Shown here piece after piece: positions 1-12,170 of a DNA stretch of 64,000 bases. Each line of letters begins with the position of its first letter. Position 1 is the first letter of the stretch. The position numbers and the translations under genes were made by a program. The notes under the pieces are model-generated. The model had not been told where the DNA came from, ran no database searches, and saw only the letters and a list, made by a program, of their open reading frames with translations. Origin of the DNA: Apteryx mantelli (lineage: Eukaryota; Chordata; Aves; Apterygiformes; Apterygidae); assembly GCF_036417845.1 (NCBI RefSeq), contig NC_089978.1, forward strand, positions 36,386,682-36,450,681, read 5' to 3'.

Positions 1-3000
1 TGTTAAGGAACTTATTAAAAGAATCATATTTGAGGAATGCTAGGAAAGGTGTTTTGTGTCAATATCAATATTGCTTTCTCTGTAAGGTGGCGTTGCCTGG
101 TAAAGTCCTCTCCCTAGAGCATTGCTGGGAGTCTTCGGCACCCATTCTTCCAGGGCCTCTTTGTGCTTTTTAAAGAAATTGTAAATAGGAATGACGATGG
201 AAATCAGGGAATCCATATTCTTTGCAATACAGACAATGGCTTAATTTATAACTGCACAAAGCTTGTATAGTTTTGTGTGATTTCAGTGGAGAGTAGCATC
301 CTATACCTGCTTTGCAGTGGTCCTGCATGTAGCAGGTACCTGCCAGAGACATGGGGCCGATGAGTTCTGTCCTTAGCTATAGCTTCTCTCTTGTTGTAAT
401 CAAGTTTTGTATTAAAGTAACTGCAGGCTAGAACGGTACCTTGAGAAGATGATACTCTTTAGCTGTCCATAGGCTGTTATTTGCAAAGCACTACTTTGGT
501 TTACACTCTGAAATCTCATGGGTTGGTTTAAAGAAAGGTCTTGTCTTTATAGATGGCTTTTGAGGGGCATTTTATACCACTTTTGGTGCTGCTATATGCA
601 GGAGACAAGGAGAATGTTGTTGGCCAGGGGAGGGCGGCAGGAGCCAGGCAGGACCAGGTCTTGCAGACTGGACATGACATGTAGTAGTCCAGACAGGAAT
701 ATTCAGAATTGCAAAAGTGCTGTGTGTGAGGACATCACCTGCTGCTCTTCTGGAGGCCTAACTGTGCTCTGGTTCAGTGCATGCAAGTGAAGTTACTGAC
801 GTTTCCGATCCTGTAATTGCAAGCTGAATTTGGCACAGTGTGATTCCAGTGATAAGACAGAAATATAAAGGTCTCTCCAGATGACTATTCTATTTCTAAT
901 TTTTTTCCAGTGAGCTGGTTTTCATTAACAAAAAAAAAAAAAGTCTCTTTGAATTCATTGCTTGTAAAATTGTTTTTTCTTCTTTTTAACTTTTTTCACT
1001 TTTTTTTACTTGCACAGGTTAACCAAATTTCTGGTCTACACAGGTATTTTATCAGAGTAATTTGAGTTCTGCCTTGGAATTGGTGTCACTACAATAGGCT
1101 TGGGATTCAGCTCCATATTTATAGAGTCCTTCTGAGCCTAGAGGGTATCCATTTTTTTATTCTAGAAAGTGCAAGTCTCCTGTAAGGCCTCTGTCATGAG
1201 CAGTCTGGGACATCCTACAGAGAGCTCTAAGGTGCTTATGTTTAGGCAGTTGAATCGCACCCTTGAATAACCAGTGGCCTGGATGCAGACACTATTTGTT
1301 TACCTTTAATATAGAGTAGTAGTGATTTAAGATGGAGCGTCTTTTACATAGTGGAAAGATCTTATGTTACTAACAGTTCAGAAAGGATAATTTTTGTGAA
1401 CTTGTAGTAATTTAAAGTTAAATGTGTGCCTACTTACTTCTTACTGACTGTATGGGACATAGCTCAATTTTCTAGCTGACAGCTCTGTATACTAAGAAAT
1501 TTTGAATTAGTTAGCTGTCAAGAGTTGCTGTGCAATTCTTTAGCAAACTTCAGGTTTTAAATAGTTTGATTCTCTTCTGTATTTTCAAGTTGTCTTTGTG
1601 ATAGTTTGGACTGAGCACGTCATAAGACCAGTATCTTGATTCTGTTCTGTAGCTGAGGAAAAACTACAGATCACAGAGGACCAATGGGGCGTTCTATGTT
1701 CACTTTGAACTGGGGAACTACTGCATGATGGCTCACCCACAGTTTCCATCTTAACCTTTTTGCAACCTTTGAGGTAGAAAATATTGCAGTAATTCGTCCT
1801 GAAGCTGACACAAGTGTGGACCACAGCAGCAAGATCCTCATTTCAGAGGAGAAGGATCTAGCTGAAGGTGAATCATGTTTTTTTTTTTCCTCTCTGTCCG
1901 AGAGCCTTCAGTGCAAGAAGAGTGATGAAGTCAACAATATGCCAATATAGTGGATTGCCCTGATAACCAGAGGGAATTACCTGAGTGTCATGTCTGCCCC
2001 AAGCACACATGTATGCTTTCTGCTATTGTCCCATAGCCAGGTGGTAAACATGACTATGTCCAGGCTATGATATAAGCTAACTGTTGGCGATACAACTGCA
2101 GCTATTCTGATGCTGAAAGATACACAGATTTGTCTAATGTGCATTTATCAATACAGCTGGCATTTCATTTGAAGTATTTTCTTCATCTTGTGTCAAGTAT
2201 AGACATTAACTTGTGTAAGCCATGCAGTGAATGTCACTGTTATGATCTGTAATAATTTGCATCCCATCTATATACCCTTTGCTTATGCATGCATAGCCAC
2301 ACAGACACAGGGAAACAGTCTGGCACTGTTCTACACAGATTTTGCATTAACCATTTGCTTTCTTATATTCAGTGCTTTTTCCCTGACTAAGGAAGAGATT
2401 CAAATCTGCATGACATCAGCAGTTGTTGTAGCTCAGGACTCCTCTGTCATTCTTGCAGGTATGCTGAATAAAAGCTATCACGAATGACAGTCTTGGTAGG
2501 GCTCTCTGGGACTAGGGGGAGAACATGAACAACGTCAGCCAAATACGAGGCCTGCTGAGGACTCCAGGAGATCAGCAGCATCTCCTGACCCATGTGGAAG
2601 GCCCTTCTTTGGTTAACGAACATCAGCGCAGATGCTTTGCCTGTTTGCAGTTCAGTGGAAGACTTCTGAGTGCAGCAAGTTGGCATCTTTATGCTCCAAA
2701 GAAAAGGCTGAACTAGAAGCTCTCTTAAGACACTGGCTAGCAAACACTGTTGGATCTCACCACTGCTTGAGCCTTCCCCACGGGGAGGGAGCAGAGGAGT
2801 TGTTGGGAAGAGTTGATCTTTGTGCTCTTTTAAGTGATGGCTGCACTGCATCCCAAGTTTGAGGATGATGAGGAAAATGCCCTTCCTGAGGAAGGTATTG
2901 GTCAAAACTAGGCTGATGTGATCTCGGCTTCTATAAGAAGCACTCATTTAGCTTACAAGGGGATGCATTTCTCAGGACACTGTTATGATAGGATCAGCTC

Positions 3001-6000
3001 CTATCAAGTAAAAGACTTTTTTTATAACTTTCCGTTTTGATTTGATTTTCGTGCAGCTGAGAAGCGGTCTTTACTGGGTTTCTGAATTAATTTCTGTAGT
3101 AGGTAGGAACAAGGCAGGAGGGACTTAGAATCATCTAGACCAATTCACTTTGTTTCTGCACAGTAAGAAACTATCTGCAAGGGCTATCTTTAGATCTATT
3201 TGTCACTGTGGAAAGAGGTGGGGTTTCTGCAGCTTTCTATAAGTAGCACAGGTTAAGAGTCTTTTTTCAGGCGACTGTGTGGTTATGTAAAATTGTGGAA
3301 AGAGGGCTCTGTAGACCCTGTGGGTCAGTAAAAAGGACACCAGGCTTGAGTTGAGTCCTCTGTCTCCATCCTCATGACATAACAAATTATCTTGTCTGGA
3401 CAAAGAGCTAGACAAGAACAGGCAAGTTCTATCCTCCCTTAGGAGGAGGCTATATGAAGATTTTTGCGTTAAAACATCAAGTATCTTTCTACATCTTGTG
3501 GGCATCTATAGTTAGACTGGTTAGCAGCTCCTTCCTATACACAAGTCTTGCACTGTAAAATGACTATGGTTGTGATATGTTAGGGTGAAGTATTTACAGT
3601 CTTGCTGGCAACTCTTTGAGGATCAGATAAACGAGTGCAGTTGTGGTTTGCAGTGCCGGTAGAGCTCCTGTGTTGCATATTTGGCCGATACTTCCTAAAT
3701 TCACTCAAGAGATTGCCTCTTGACTCAGGCATTTGAAGTGGTTCTGACTAGCACACCCCACCCCTTCACCTCCCTTGCACTTCTTAGGTTGATTGAATGA
3801 GCTGCTTGTAACCAGTTATTTGAACGAATTGGGAAAGTCCCTGGAATTTGCCCATTTATGTCTAGGCCAACTTTTCCCCTATAGCTGTAGGTTGAATAAT
3901 AGGTATGTTGGTGAAGGAAATTTCCTTTTGTTACCTCTCTCTATGTATTTCTTAATATTGCCTTGTTTCATTTGCTTGTTGTGCTGTGAAATGTTTTGTT
4001 TACCTTGGCTTGTAGCTTTAATTTTTTTGTATTTTTTCTCATCTTTTCTCCACTTCAGAAGCTTTGCAAATAAATTACCATGAATAAACTTGCTTTTCCT
4101 ACCTGTCAGTTAGTGTTTGCTTTATCATTATTCACCTCACGATGAACTAATGTGATGTTGCACAGCTCTAGACTATTAATGGTACCAAATAAACCAAGAA
4201 ATAGATTTTTATCATTTTCTACCAGGCTAAAATGACTTCAGAATTTTTGTCATTCTTTTCCCAGTAGTAACCAGACTGTTTAGTGGCAGCATTTCCTTTT
4301 CATCATTATTGCTTAATGTTGTTCTTTTTGGAACTTCAAGAGGAACTTTTAAAGTAATACTCAACAAATTTGTAGCTTTGACTAGGAAGAGTGTTAGTGA
4401 ACTGACAGTGCAATTCAGAAGTATAGCAAAATATACATTTAAAAGCACCTAAAATAATCTAGCCCAGTATTAACAAGCTATCTTGAGTTGCATATATCTT
4501 TTTTTTTTTGGTAAAACAAACATAAAAAGATTAACCAAGGAATACCTATATATTAACCTATATATTTTTTCAGTGATATTCAAGGGAAATAATCTGAGCA
4601 GCTAGATTTCAGTTCATGAACAGACACAGTTGTCTTAGTGTTACCAATTGAGTCAAAATTTCTGCTTGACTTCTACTGCAAATGACAACACATTTATGGT
4701 GCTGTATGCAACTTAATCCTGTGCTTGAACACTCATCTGCCACATGCCTTCCCCCGAGCAAGTATACACCATATGTGTTTTGACTGAGGGACAAAATGAA
4801 GCATCTGGAATAAAATATTACTCACAGTATGATGTTTAGGTACAGGTCTTGCTTTTGTGAGAAATAAAATGGTTTAACATCAACACACAAATGATTATTA
4901 CTGCATGCTGAGTCAAATACTTTGGTTCAGTGCTCTCAGAGCTATTGCTCCCAGGGCTGTGCAGAATGCTCTCTGCATTGATTACATCCAGTTCTTATTT
5001 TTGAGGTTGTTTGCAGCCACAACTGCTAGAGGCATTTATTTTTATTATTTTATTTTTAAACAAAACAGCTAAAGGGCAAGAGGGTAGCTTCAAAGTAATA
5101 CTTGCACAGTATACTAGGACAGGCTGGCAGCTTCAGCTGCTGCTTTTCAAAGTTGCAACTATTCAGTTGGTGCTAATCCTTCAGGCACAAATATGTTGTC
5201 TCATGGATTAAGGAGTTGCCTCAGTACCCACTCTCTTACTCGGATACTTTTAAGGCTTTTCTGAGGGCAAGTGTCAACTGTCTTTCTTCCTTAGCTGGTC
5301 CTATGGACTTTCATGGGTTGTTTTAACTGTATCTGTGTGACATTTTGATTTTACTGCAATTTTGTTTAACTGTAGATAGTTCATGTTATTTAAAAAAAGC
5401 TAGTGGACACCCTTCTGCAGTTACACATGGACATTTGTGTGTGTTTGTTTTTTCTGTCAAACTCCAAGGGGAAATATTTATATTTAAAAAGAAATATATA
5501 GGTCTGAAAACCCTTAGCAGACCTGCTGACTCTGGTGCTGTCACTCTGAGCCTTGCACTGTAAGTTCCATTGCTTGTATTTCCTGTGCAGCACCTATTTC
5601 AGCCTGGTGCATGAAATCCAGAAGTTGGAGAGAAAGAAGTGGTCGCTCCACAGCTGGTGCTTCCCAGCCAGCCCATTTCCATGAGCATTTCTCTTGGCCT
5701 CTCTCCACTGTCGTGTGACCCAGGAGCTCAAGACTGTGCCCGTCAGCAGTCCCTCTGCACTCTAGTGTCAGACACATTGACACTAGATGTGTCAGCTTTT
5801 GCATCCCAGCTATATGGTCTTTCTATGTGACTTGCAAGGGAGCCTCATGGGCTAGTATTTGGATTTGTTTTGCTATAGAGACATTCCTGGATACTGCTGA
5901 CTTCTCTTCTTTCTTATGAGGAGAAAGCTACAGATAAGGGATTCTGTTTCTTATATTATTAAGCCCACATAGGAGGTGGGAAGTGTCGCCTGTAGTAGGA

Positions 6001-6445
6001 ACTGGCTGCTGGAGGATGCTAAGGAAGGGGAAGCTGATGTGCTCTGAGCTTAATACCAGCTGGGTTACTGGAGTTGTTTTTGCTGGGGGAATCTTTGGAG
6101 GTTAGAGAAAGGCCTTCCCCAGAGGACCGAGCTGAGACCTGGGAAGGCTTCTACAAGTGTTACTTCACTCGCCTCTGCTGCTGTGTTGTGGAAGAGGGGA
6201 GTAGAGCTCCCCGTGCTATTGGAGTATCTGCCTCCACATTGCCCCTAGTTTCAGCATCAATTAAGTCCTGCCCACTTTGGTAAGCTTTTTGTTGCAATCA
6301 TGACAGCAAGAACATGGTTTTTGAATGGAAGTTTTGATTATGCTGAGTCTGATCTTGCTGGCCGGTAGCAAAACTCTGGCAAGTAGGATTTCACAGAGCT
6401 GTAAAAGTTGGTACCAGTTGGGCTATAGAAAGGAGGACATTGAAT

Positions 6446-6460
6446 GATAGATAGATAGTA
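6446..6460. repeat. Short GATA tetranucleotide repeat
   Basis: About three and a half GATA units are seen in the ELF1 intron. It is a simple microsatellite with no assigned role. Confidence 0.8.
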
Positions 6461-7106
6461 GGCAACTCTCATAGTGTAGCTGAGAATCAAACTTACAGAA
6501 GGGAGAGCGTGCTGTATTGCGCATGGACTTAAAAGCAGAAATATTGAAGGTAAGTGTCTTTCAATTTAAAATGATTTCAACAGAGGTAGAAATAAGCTAG
6601 GAGGAGACAATTATGTTTATCTTCACTTGTTTTCTTTAACATACTTGACACTATGAGTGAGAGGTTAAGACTGAAAAAGCAGAGGAAGATTGGCAGGAAA
6701 AAACACTGAAGCAAAGCAGGAAGGTCAGAGAGAACTTTGCAGGACAGAGAAAAGGAGAGAAAAAAATTGTCAGGGACAGTGTGGCATGATGGGTTGGAGC
6801 AAACGGCCAAATAGCAGAGAGGAAACAAAATTTAACAAAGCTGATTTAGAGAGGGGGGAAAAAGTGATGGAGACTCAGGACTGTAAAAAGTAAATGTGGA
6901 GTAAACCATTCTCAGAAATTGTAGGTTTAAAAATAAACATGGCACTGCAAAATTACCATGATTTATAAGGTGCTAAAAATAAAGGTGCAAAGGGAATGAG
7001 AAATAGCAATATAAATACTGTGGGAACAGTGTAGAAGTGGTTTCCCTTCCCTCCCTTCTTCCCTCCCCTGGAAATCATTCACTTCACCAGGAGTGTGGGG
7101 TTTCTT

Positions 7107-7159
7107 TGTGTGTGCATGTGTGTGTGTGTTTGGGTTTTTGTTGTTGTTGTTGTTGTTTT
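7107..7159. repeat. Compound TG and TTG microsatellite
   Basis: An interrupted TG dinucleotide tract (about 7107-7129) is followed by a TTG trinucleotide tract (about 7136-7159). It lies in the ELF1 last intron and is likely length-polymorphic. Confidence 0.85.
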
Positions 7160-7857
7160 TTAACATAGCTATGTTGCAGGACTGAAGTGCATGTGCTTCA
7201 GCCACGTTTCTAAATCACCGTTTTCCATTGTGTACTTCAGTGATATGGCTGTTAATCTTCTAACTTTGTCCTCTCAGCTGTACCTATATCGAAAGTAATA
7301 CTGTACCCAGGTCTGTCAGCCTGAAATTGATGGAATCATTCCTAATTTAAACTTCTTCTGGGGGCAGATTCTGGTCGCTTGATTTACCCGTAGGAGTGTG
7401 TAAGCCTGGCAGACAGAGGGAGAGCTGTGTGTCCTGGGAGTCTGAGAAGGTCCTGATGACACTCACCATTACTGTGCAGATGCTTGTGCGTATAGTTACA
7501 CACGTACATGGATGGTAGGAGAATTGAGGCCTGATTTACGATTTAATTCAGCCGGGTACCTTGTGAAATGAATGGTCCTTGTGTAGGGTTTGTTGATGCC
7601 TGAGATGGGGATATTGCATTTGATTCCCAGGTTTCTTCATGAAATACTGAATATCTCAAAGACAGACCATTGCTTTGGGAAATGTGTTACTGATTTAGGG
7701 GGGGGTTGTTTTATTAGGAGAGTGTTTCCCTTTTTGGAATCCTTAGAAAAATAATTGAATGCTTGTGATGCCAAGTGATTTTTTTTAATAGTAAAATTAT
7801 TTTTAAACACTCTCAGTGGAAGTATTCTGACCCTGCACTCTTCTCTAATCTGAATAG

Positions 7858-8476
7858 GACTTTACAGACTCCAACCCAGGTTCCAGTGGTGGTTTCTCCT
7901 GGAAATCAGCAGCTGCATACTGTAACACTCCAGACAGTGCCTCTGACTACCGTGATAGCCAGCACAGATCCAGCCTCAGCGACAACGCCCCAAAAATTTA
8001 TTTTACAAGCCATTCCTACTTCACAAGCCATGACAGTTCTTAAAGAAAATGTCATGCTACAGTCTCAGAAGCCAGTCTCTCCTCCTTCATCAATCGTGCT
8101 GAGCCCGGCGCAAGTTCAGCAGGTTCTCACCAGCAGTGTGCAGACAATTTGCAATGGAACAGTCAACATGGCTTCATCTCCATCCTTCAGTGCCACTACC
8201 CCAGTGGTAACTTTTTCACCTAGCAGTTCGCAGATGGTAGCTCATCCGTCGGGCACAGTGATCACTTCAGTTATTAAAGCACCAGAAACTAAGCAGATTG
8301 GTGTACAAGGAGCGGTAAAAGAAGACGACAGTGATGAATTAGATGATACTGAGCAGTCAGAGCAGAGAATCCAGCAGCAACCTTTTGTGATGGTAGTATC
8401 CAGTTCAAATGGTTTCCCATCTAATGTGCAAGTGAAGCAAGAAAATGAGCCATTGGAACCCAGTTCATATAAATAA
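7858..8476 (+). CDS. ELF1: ELF1 terminal coding exon (C-terminal 205 residues)
   Basis: ELF1 is an ETS-family transcription factor that binds GGAA sites in the nucleus and acts in haematopoietic and endothelial gene expression. This exon encodes only its C-terminal region. Key matches to vertebrate ELF1 as I remember it are the runs TVTLQTVPLTTVIASTDP, QKFILQAIP, MTVLKENVMLQSQK, AQVQQVLTS and FVMVVSSSNGF. The acceptor AG ends at 7857 and the first base completes a split codon (phase 2). The frame stays open to TAA at 8474-8476. The sequence is rich in Ser, Thr, Pro, Val and Gln, as expected for the transactivation region, with a short acidic patch (EDDSDELDDTEQSEQ) before the end. The DNA-binding ETS domain is not in the window. 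The family match is strong and the exon start is supported by the splice site. Confidence 0.96.
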
Positions 8477-8663
8477 ATTAAAAAAAAAAAAGACCCTGTG
8501 GATGATTATTTTCATAAATGTGATGTGACCTTTTCAGTTATGTATATATGATTTGATTCTGAAGCAGATGTTACAAAGCTACTTAATTTCTGCAGTTAAT
8601 TGGTAGAATTCATGCTTTAGAATGGGTTTTGATTTTCTGTTAATTGCTAAATGTTACCATATA

Positions 8664-8669
8664 AATAAA
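8664..8669 (+). terminator. ELF1: Alternative poly(A) signal, ELF1
   Basis: AATAAA occurs 188 bases after the ELF1 stop, in an AT-rich setting. It could serve a short 3' UTR form. The hexamer alone is weak evidence. Confidence 0.4.
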
Positions 8670-9546
8670 ATTACATATTACTCATGTTTCAAAATACAGG
8701 CATGAAGGAACATGCTTTTTTTATGCTATGAAGACTTTCTCTTGCGGTTTTTGGCCAAAGTTCCAAACTTCTTACATATTTGTATGTTTTCAGTCTGTTG
8801 CTAATTTACATTGCAATAACATTATTATAACCTTTTCTGTTTAATCCGTACATGTATCACTTAACTTTTGAAGCAGCAGTTACTTTTACTTTTGATGGGA
8901 CATTTTCATTCCATGTGTATGAATTTTTTATGATCAAGTGTATCTATTTCATACCAGTGAATTACATCAGATTTAGACTTTGAATAATGGACAGTGATAA
9001 CCAGGTATCCTCTTGTTGCGTTTTTTGCAACACACGCTCTCGTGTGTGCAAAATTAAATATACACTCCTATTGAGAGTACACAAAACATTTATTCCAGTA
9101 ATGGACAATGCCAGGTCTATATTTTATATGAAAACATCAGATATATTTAATTACAGAAACTAATGGCATCACTACAGGTGCAAATGTTTCATGCCATTTT
9201 GTGACTATGAATTTTAACAATTTTGCTTTCTACTTCAGATTATTTTGTAAGGGGGGGAGGGAAATGAAATATACACAATTTATGCAGGTGTTCTGAGATT
9301 AGTACTGCTAAGAGTTCTTTTTTGATTGTAAATAATGTACATTCAATGTCACAAGGAAGTTTTTCAGCTAATTTGTTTCCATACAAATTTTTGATAGATG
9401 CAAATAAGATCATTATGTTTAGAGGTCTAATGTTATATGTATTCATATTACAGAGTGAATTTGTATTTAAAAGACAAATTTTTAAATATGGATCCCTTTG
9501 AACCTTGGGTCCTTGTCTTTTGTATTTTTAATTGGTTTATTATGAA

Positions 9547-9552
9547 AATAAA
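9547..9552 (+). terminator. ELF1: Probable main poly(A) signal, ELF1
   Basis: AATAAA is followed within about 20-40 bases by a T-rich, GT-containing stretch, the usual arrangement for cleavage. This gives a 3' UTR of about 1.1 kb. Confidence 0.6.
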
Positions 9553-9570
9553 TCAAATGGAAAAACACTT

Positions 9571-11359
9571 TTCTGTATTTACTCTGAAATGTTTTTATAT
9601 GAATACAATGTTTTGATGATGATTATAAATCTCCAAAAGACACTGAGAAACAGGACAACATGATTAATCAATGTGGGCCTGTGGTGAAACATGAGCAAGT
9701 GAGCACTTTGTGAATCACTGCTGAACTCAGACTGGACTGCACCAACATGCTGTGTGTCTGAGCTTGCGATGGCACTGTTGCCTTTCAGGGAACAGTACTG
9801 TACCTTTTCATAGCTCAAATGAAAGTTGAGCTAAGGCCAGGACTTGGACTTCAGCTTCTTTTCTGTCACTTCCCAGTAAGTTATAAACAAACAACCCCAA
9901 AAATTCAGCATAATTCTGGGGTGCCATTTATCGCAAAGGTCCTTGTAGCTTATATAACACTACTGAAGGCCCAAACTACTACATGGCCAAAACCTAGCAT
10001 ATTGCAAAATGTTTCAGGAGAATGTGGATTATAAATGAACATGATGCCTAGTAAGATTAGTTGAATGCAGAATTAAAAGAAACACCACTTTCTGTAACTG
10101 AATTTATCTAGGAGTTTTTTTGATTCCTTCCTAAGGTTAAAATTAAATAAAAACAGAAGAATACTAAAAAAACCTGATGGTAACAGAACTGTGCTAGAGA
10201 TAGTTTGATCTAGCTGAGTAGAAGTAACTCTTAAAAACTGTACCTAACAAGCAGTTCTCTGCCACAGCTGCCCTGTTTCTTGGTGGTTAAAACTGCCTTG
10301 TTTAGTTGGATGAGTGGCTTTTTTTCCTCTTACTCCCCTGCAGTTAGGCTTTGACTTACAAATCCATGCATCTCACCCCATTTTCAGAGACTGGCAATAC
10401 ACAAACTGAAGTGACTGATGCCAAGTAACTGGTGGTTGTTTGTCTGGCAGCATTCCTTGCAACTAGGGAACTCAAGTATTAGAATTGCACCCTCCACTTG
10501 AAGAGCTCTTGTGTTGTAGAAGTGCAGTCCTAATATTTTTTGTTACTTTCATCTTAATGAAAAAAGCACAGGCAATATTACTAGAAACGTGGATAACCAT
10601 TGTAAAAATATGATACAGTTCTTATCTTGAGGGCTTTATATTTCAAATTGACAAAAAGCATTGGGGAGGGAAGATACTTTTAGAATTAGATTGCAAAACA
10701 GGGATTTTATCCTATAATACAAATATTTCATAATACTAGAAAGCCTGAGGAAAATTTAAGGCTTGACTGGCATTACAGTGTTTGGGGGGAGTGGGTGTTT
10801 TGCTCATGTATTTGCTAGAAATAGGAAAAATCACACTAAGATTACAACTTTGAAAACAAAACCTCCTGTCATAGATGCAACTTTGCCAACAGAAAAACAA
10901 TTTTGTCAGCTTAGTTTATGTCTTTTGGAGAAGTAGTATAGTTAGGCTGGCAGAAAACCTCCAGCAGACAATAACGGCATGTCTTTAACAGAAGACTCTG
11001 TTGTGTAACAAACCCTAAACGAAAATCATTATCTTCCCTCTCTGCACATCTCTTAGGCTCCAATGTATCCCCTGTATCTCCCCTGTATCCATTGTACTTT
11101 CAGCTCTCAATACGATGGGCTTTCAGAGTGGCGATGGAATGAAAAAGACAGAGCAGGTCATAAAACGAGGGCTCATAGCTGGGGTTTGAGCAATTCCTCT
11201 CCCCTGCCTTTTTGCCTTTTCACAGCTGTTTTTGTTTGTGTCTGTGGTATTGGCCAAACAGAACGCACAATGTCAAATTCGAGCCACTGCTGACTCAGAA
11301 AGAAAAAAACAGAGGCTGCAGCTCCCTTCTGCACGCATGAGACTGAAGAAAAAACAAAA
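9571..11359. other. Intergenic region ELF1 to SUGT1
   Basis: No coding exon, RNA gene or intact mobile element is recognised here. Base composition rises sharply in GC after about 11370, where the SUGT1 CpG island begins. Another AATAAA near 10146 could be a distal ELF1 end, but nothing else supports it. Confidence 0.7.
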
Positions 11360-11839
11360 CCACACCGCCCCCGCACTTAACGGAAGGGAGCCCGAGGAGC
11401 AACCTCGGAGCACCGGTGCTGCCCCGCGAAGGCCCCAGCTCCCGCTGCCGGGCGCCAGGACAGAAACCTGAGGCCACTGTTTCTCCCACTGCAGGGCCAG
11501 AGCTCCCGAGCTGCGGGAGCTCCTTGCCGGGCCAGAAAACTGCCGCTGGCGCTTGGCCGCCCCCAGGGTACCCTGCAGGCCGGGGCTGACAGCGGCGGCC
11601 TGCACCGCGGGCGAGGCCGGCGGATCCCTCCTGAACCCCCGGTTCATTAGCTTCGCGGCCCGTTTCTCTCCGCCTCACGCCCCAAAGGGCAGCCTGCACA
11701 GATTGAACCGTGCCAGTTCTCTGCCTTTTCTCGTATTTCCGTGGACCCTGTTTGGGAACCGCCGCTCTTGATTCTGGGGCGAACTCGAGCAAGGAAGCAG
11801 CCGACAACCGCCCCACCGCCGCCACCTCCCTCCCCGCCA

Positions 11840-11851
11840 CACGCATGCGCA
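11840..11851. promoter_or_regulatory. NRF1-like motif
   Basis: CACGCATGCGCA is one base from the palindromic NRF1 consensus (YGCGCAYGCGCR) and sits about 290 bases upstream of the SUGT1 start codon in the CpG island. NRF1 sites are common in such promoters. Occupancy is inference. Confidence 0.45.
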
Positions 11852-12141
11852 CACCGCCACCCCCTGTCACCTGCCGTCGCGAGAGGAGGAAGGGGCGAGC
11901 AGGAAGGGCTTAAGGGCGACTCTGCCGTGACTGGTCCTCCAACTCTATGGGAGGAAGACGGTGGCGCTTGCCTCGGTAGCAATGGCCGCCCCGCCTCGTC
12001 ACGAGGCGCGCGGGCGGAGCCCGCGGGGCGGGCTCGCCCCGATGCATCCCGTCAGCCTTTGCGCGCGCGCGGCTGCGGCCTTGGGGGTTGTTGTGCGGGT
12101 GCCTCGGCGAGTCCAGAAGTTTCCTAGGGGCGGCGGGCGGC

Positions 12142-12170
12142 ATGGCGGCGGCGGGAGCGGCTCCCCCGCG
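12142..12170 (+). CDS. SUGT1: SUGT1 coding exon 1
   Basis: It encodes MAAAGAAPP plus two bases of an Arg codon. Its donor is GTGAGC at 12171. The Ala-rich N-terminus fits the family. The upstream 5' UTR is GC-rich and its length is unknown. Confidence 0.9.

Larger units (their letters stand above)
1..7857 (+). other. ELF1: Last intron of ELF1 (partial, 5' side outside window)
   Basis: This stretch lies directly upstream of the ELF1 terminal coding exon and ends in an acceptor (TCTAATCTGAATAG) at 7857. I looked for the preceding ELF1 exons, namely the ETS domain and the serine-rich stretch after it, and did not see them, so those exons probably lie left of position 1. The interval contains simple repeats near 6446 and 7107-7159, a purine-rich stretch around 6655-6880 and a pyrimidine-rich stretch around 7040-7070. 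A weak CR1-like antisense fragment may lie near 3105-3160. Short open frames occur here but none matches a family I recognise. Assignment as intron is inference from the exon that follows. Confidence 0.8.
8477..9570 (+). other. ELF1: ELF1 3' UTR
   Basis: AT-rich non-coding sequence follows the ELF1 stop. It opens with an A-run at about 8480-8491 and contains an early AATAAA at 8664 and a stronger candidate at 9547 with a T/GT-rich stretch just after it. The 3' end near 9570 is inferred from that second signal. Confidence 0.7.

Noticed and set aside
1770-1868. Exon-like segment in the ELF1 intron with a short match to the Myc epitope region (LISEE)
   Set aside because: The similarity covers about five residues, the splice sites are poor, and it does not match ELF1 protein as I know it. 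It is likely chance.
3105-3160. Possible diverged antisense CR1 start (GGAGGGACTTAGAATCATCT)
   Set aside because: Too short and diverged to call without a repeat library.
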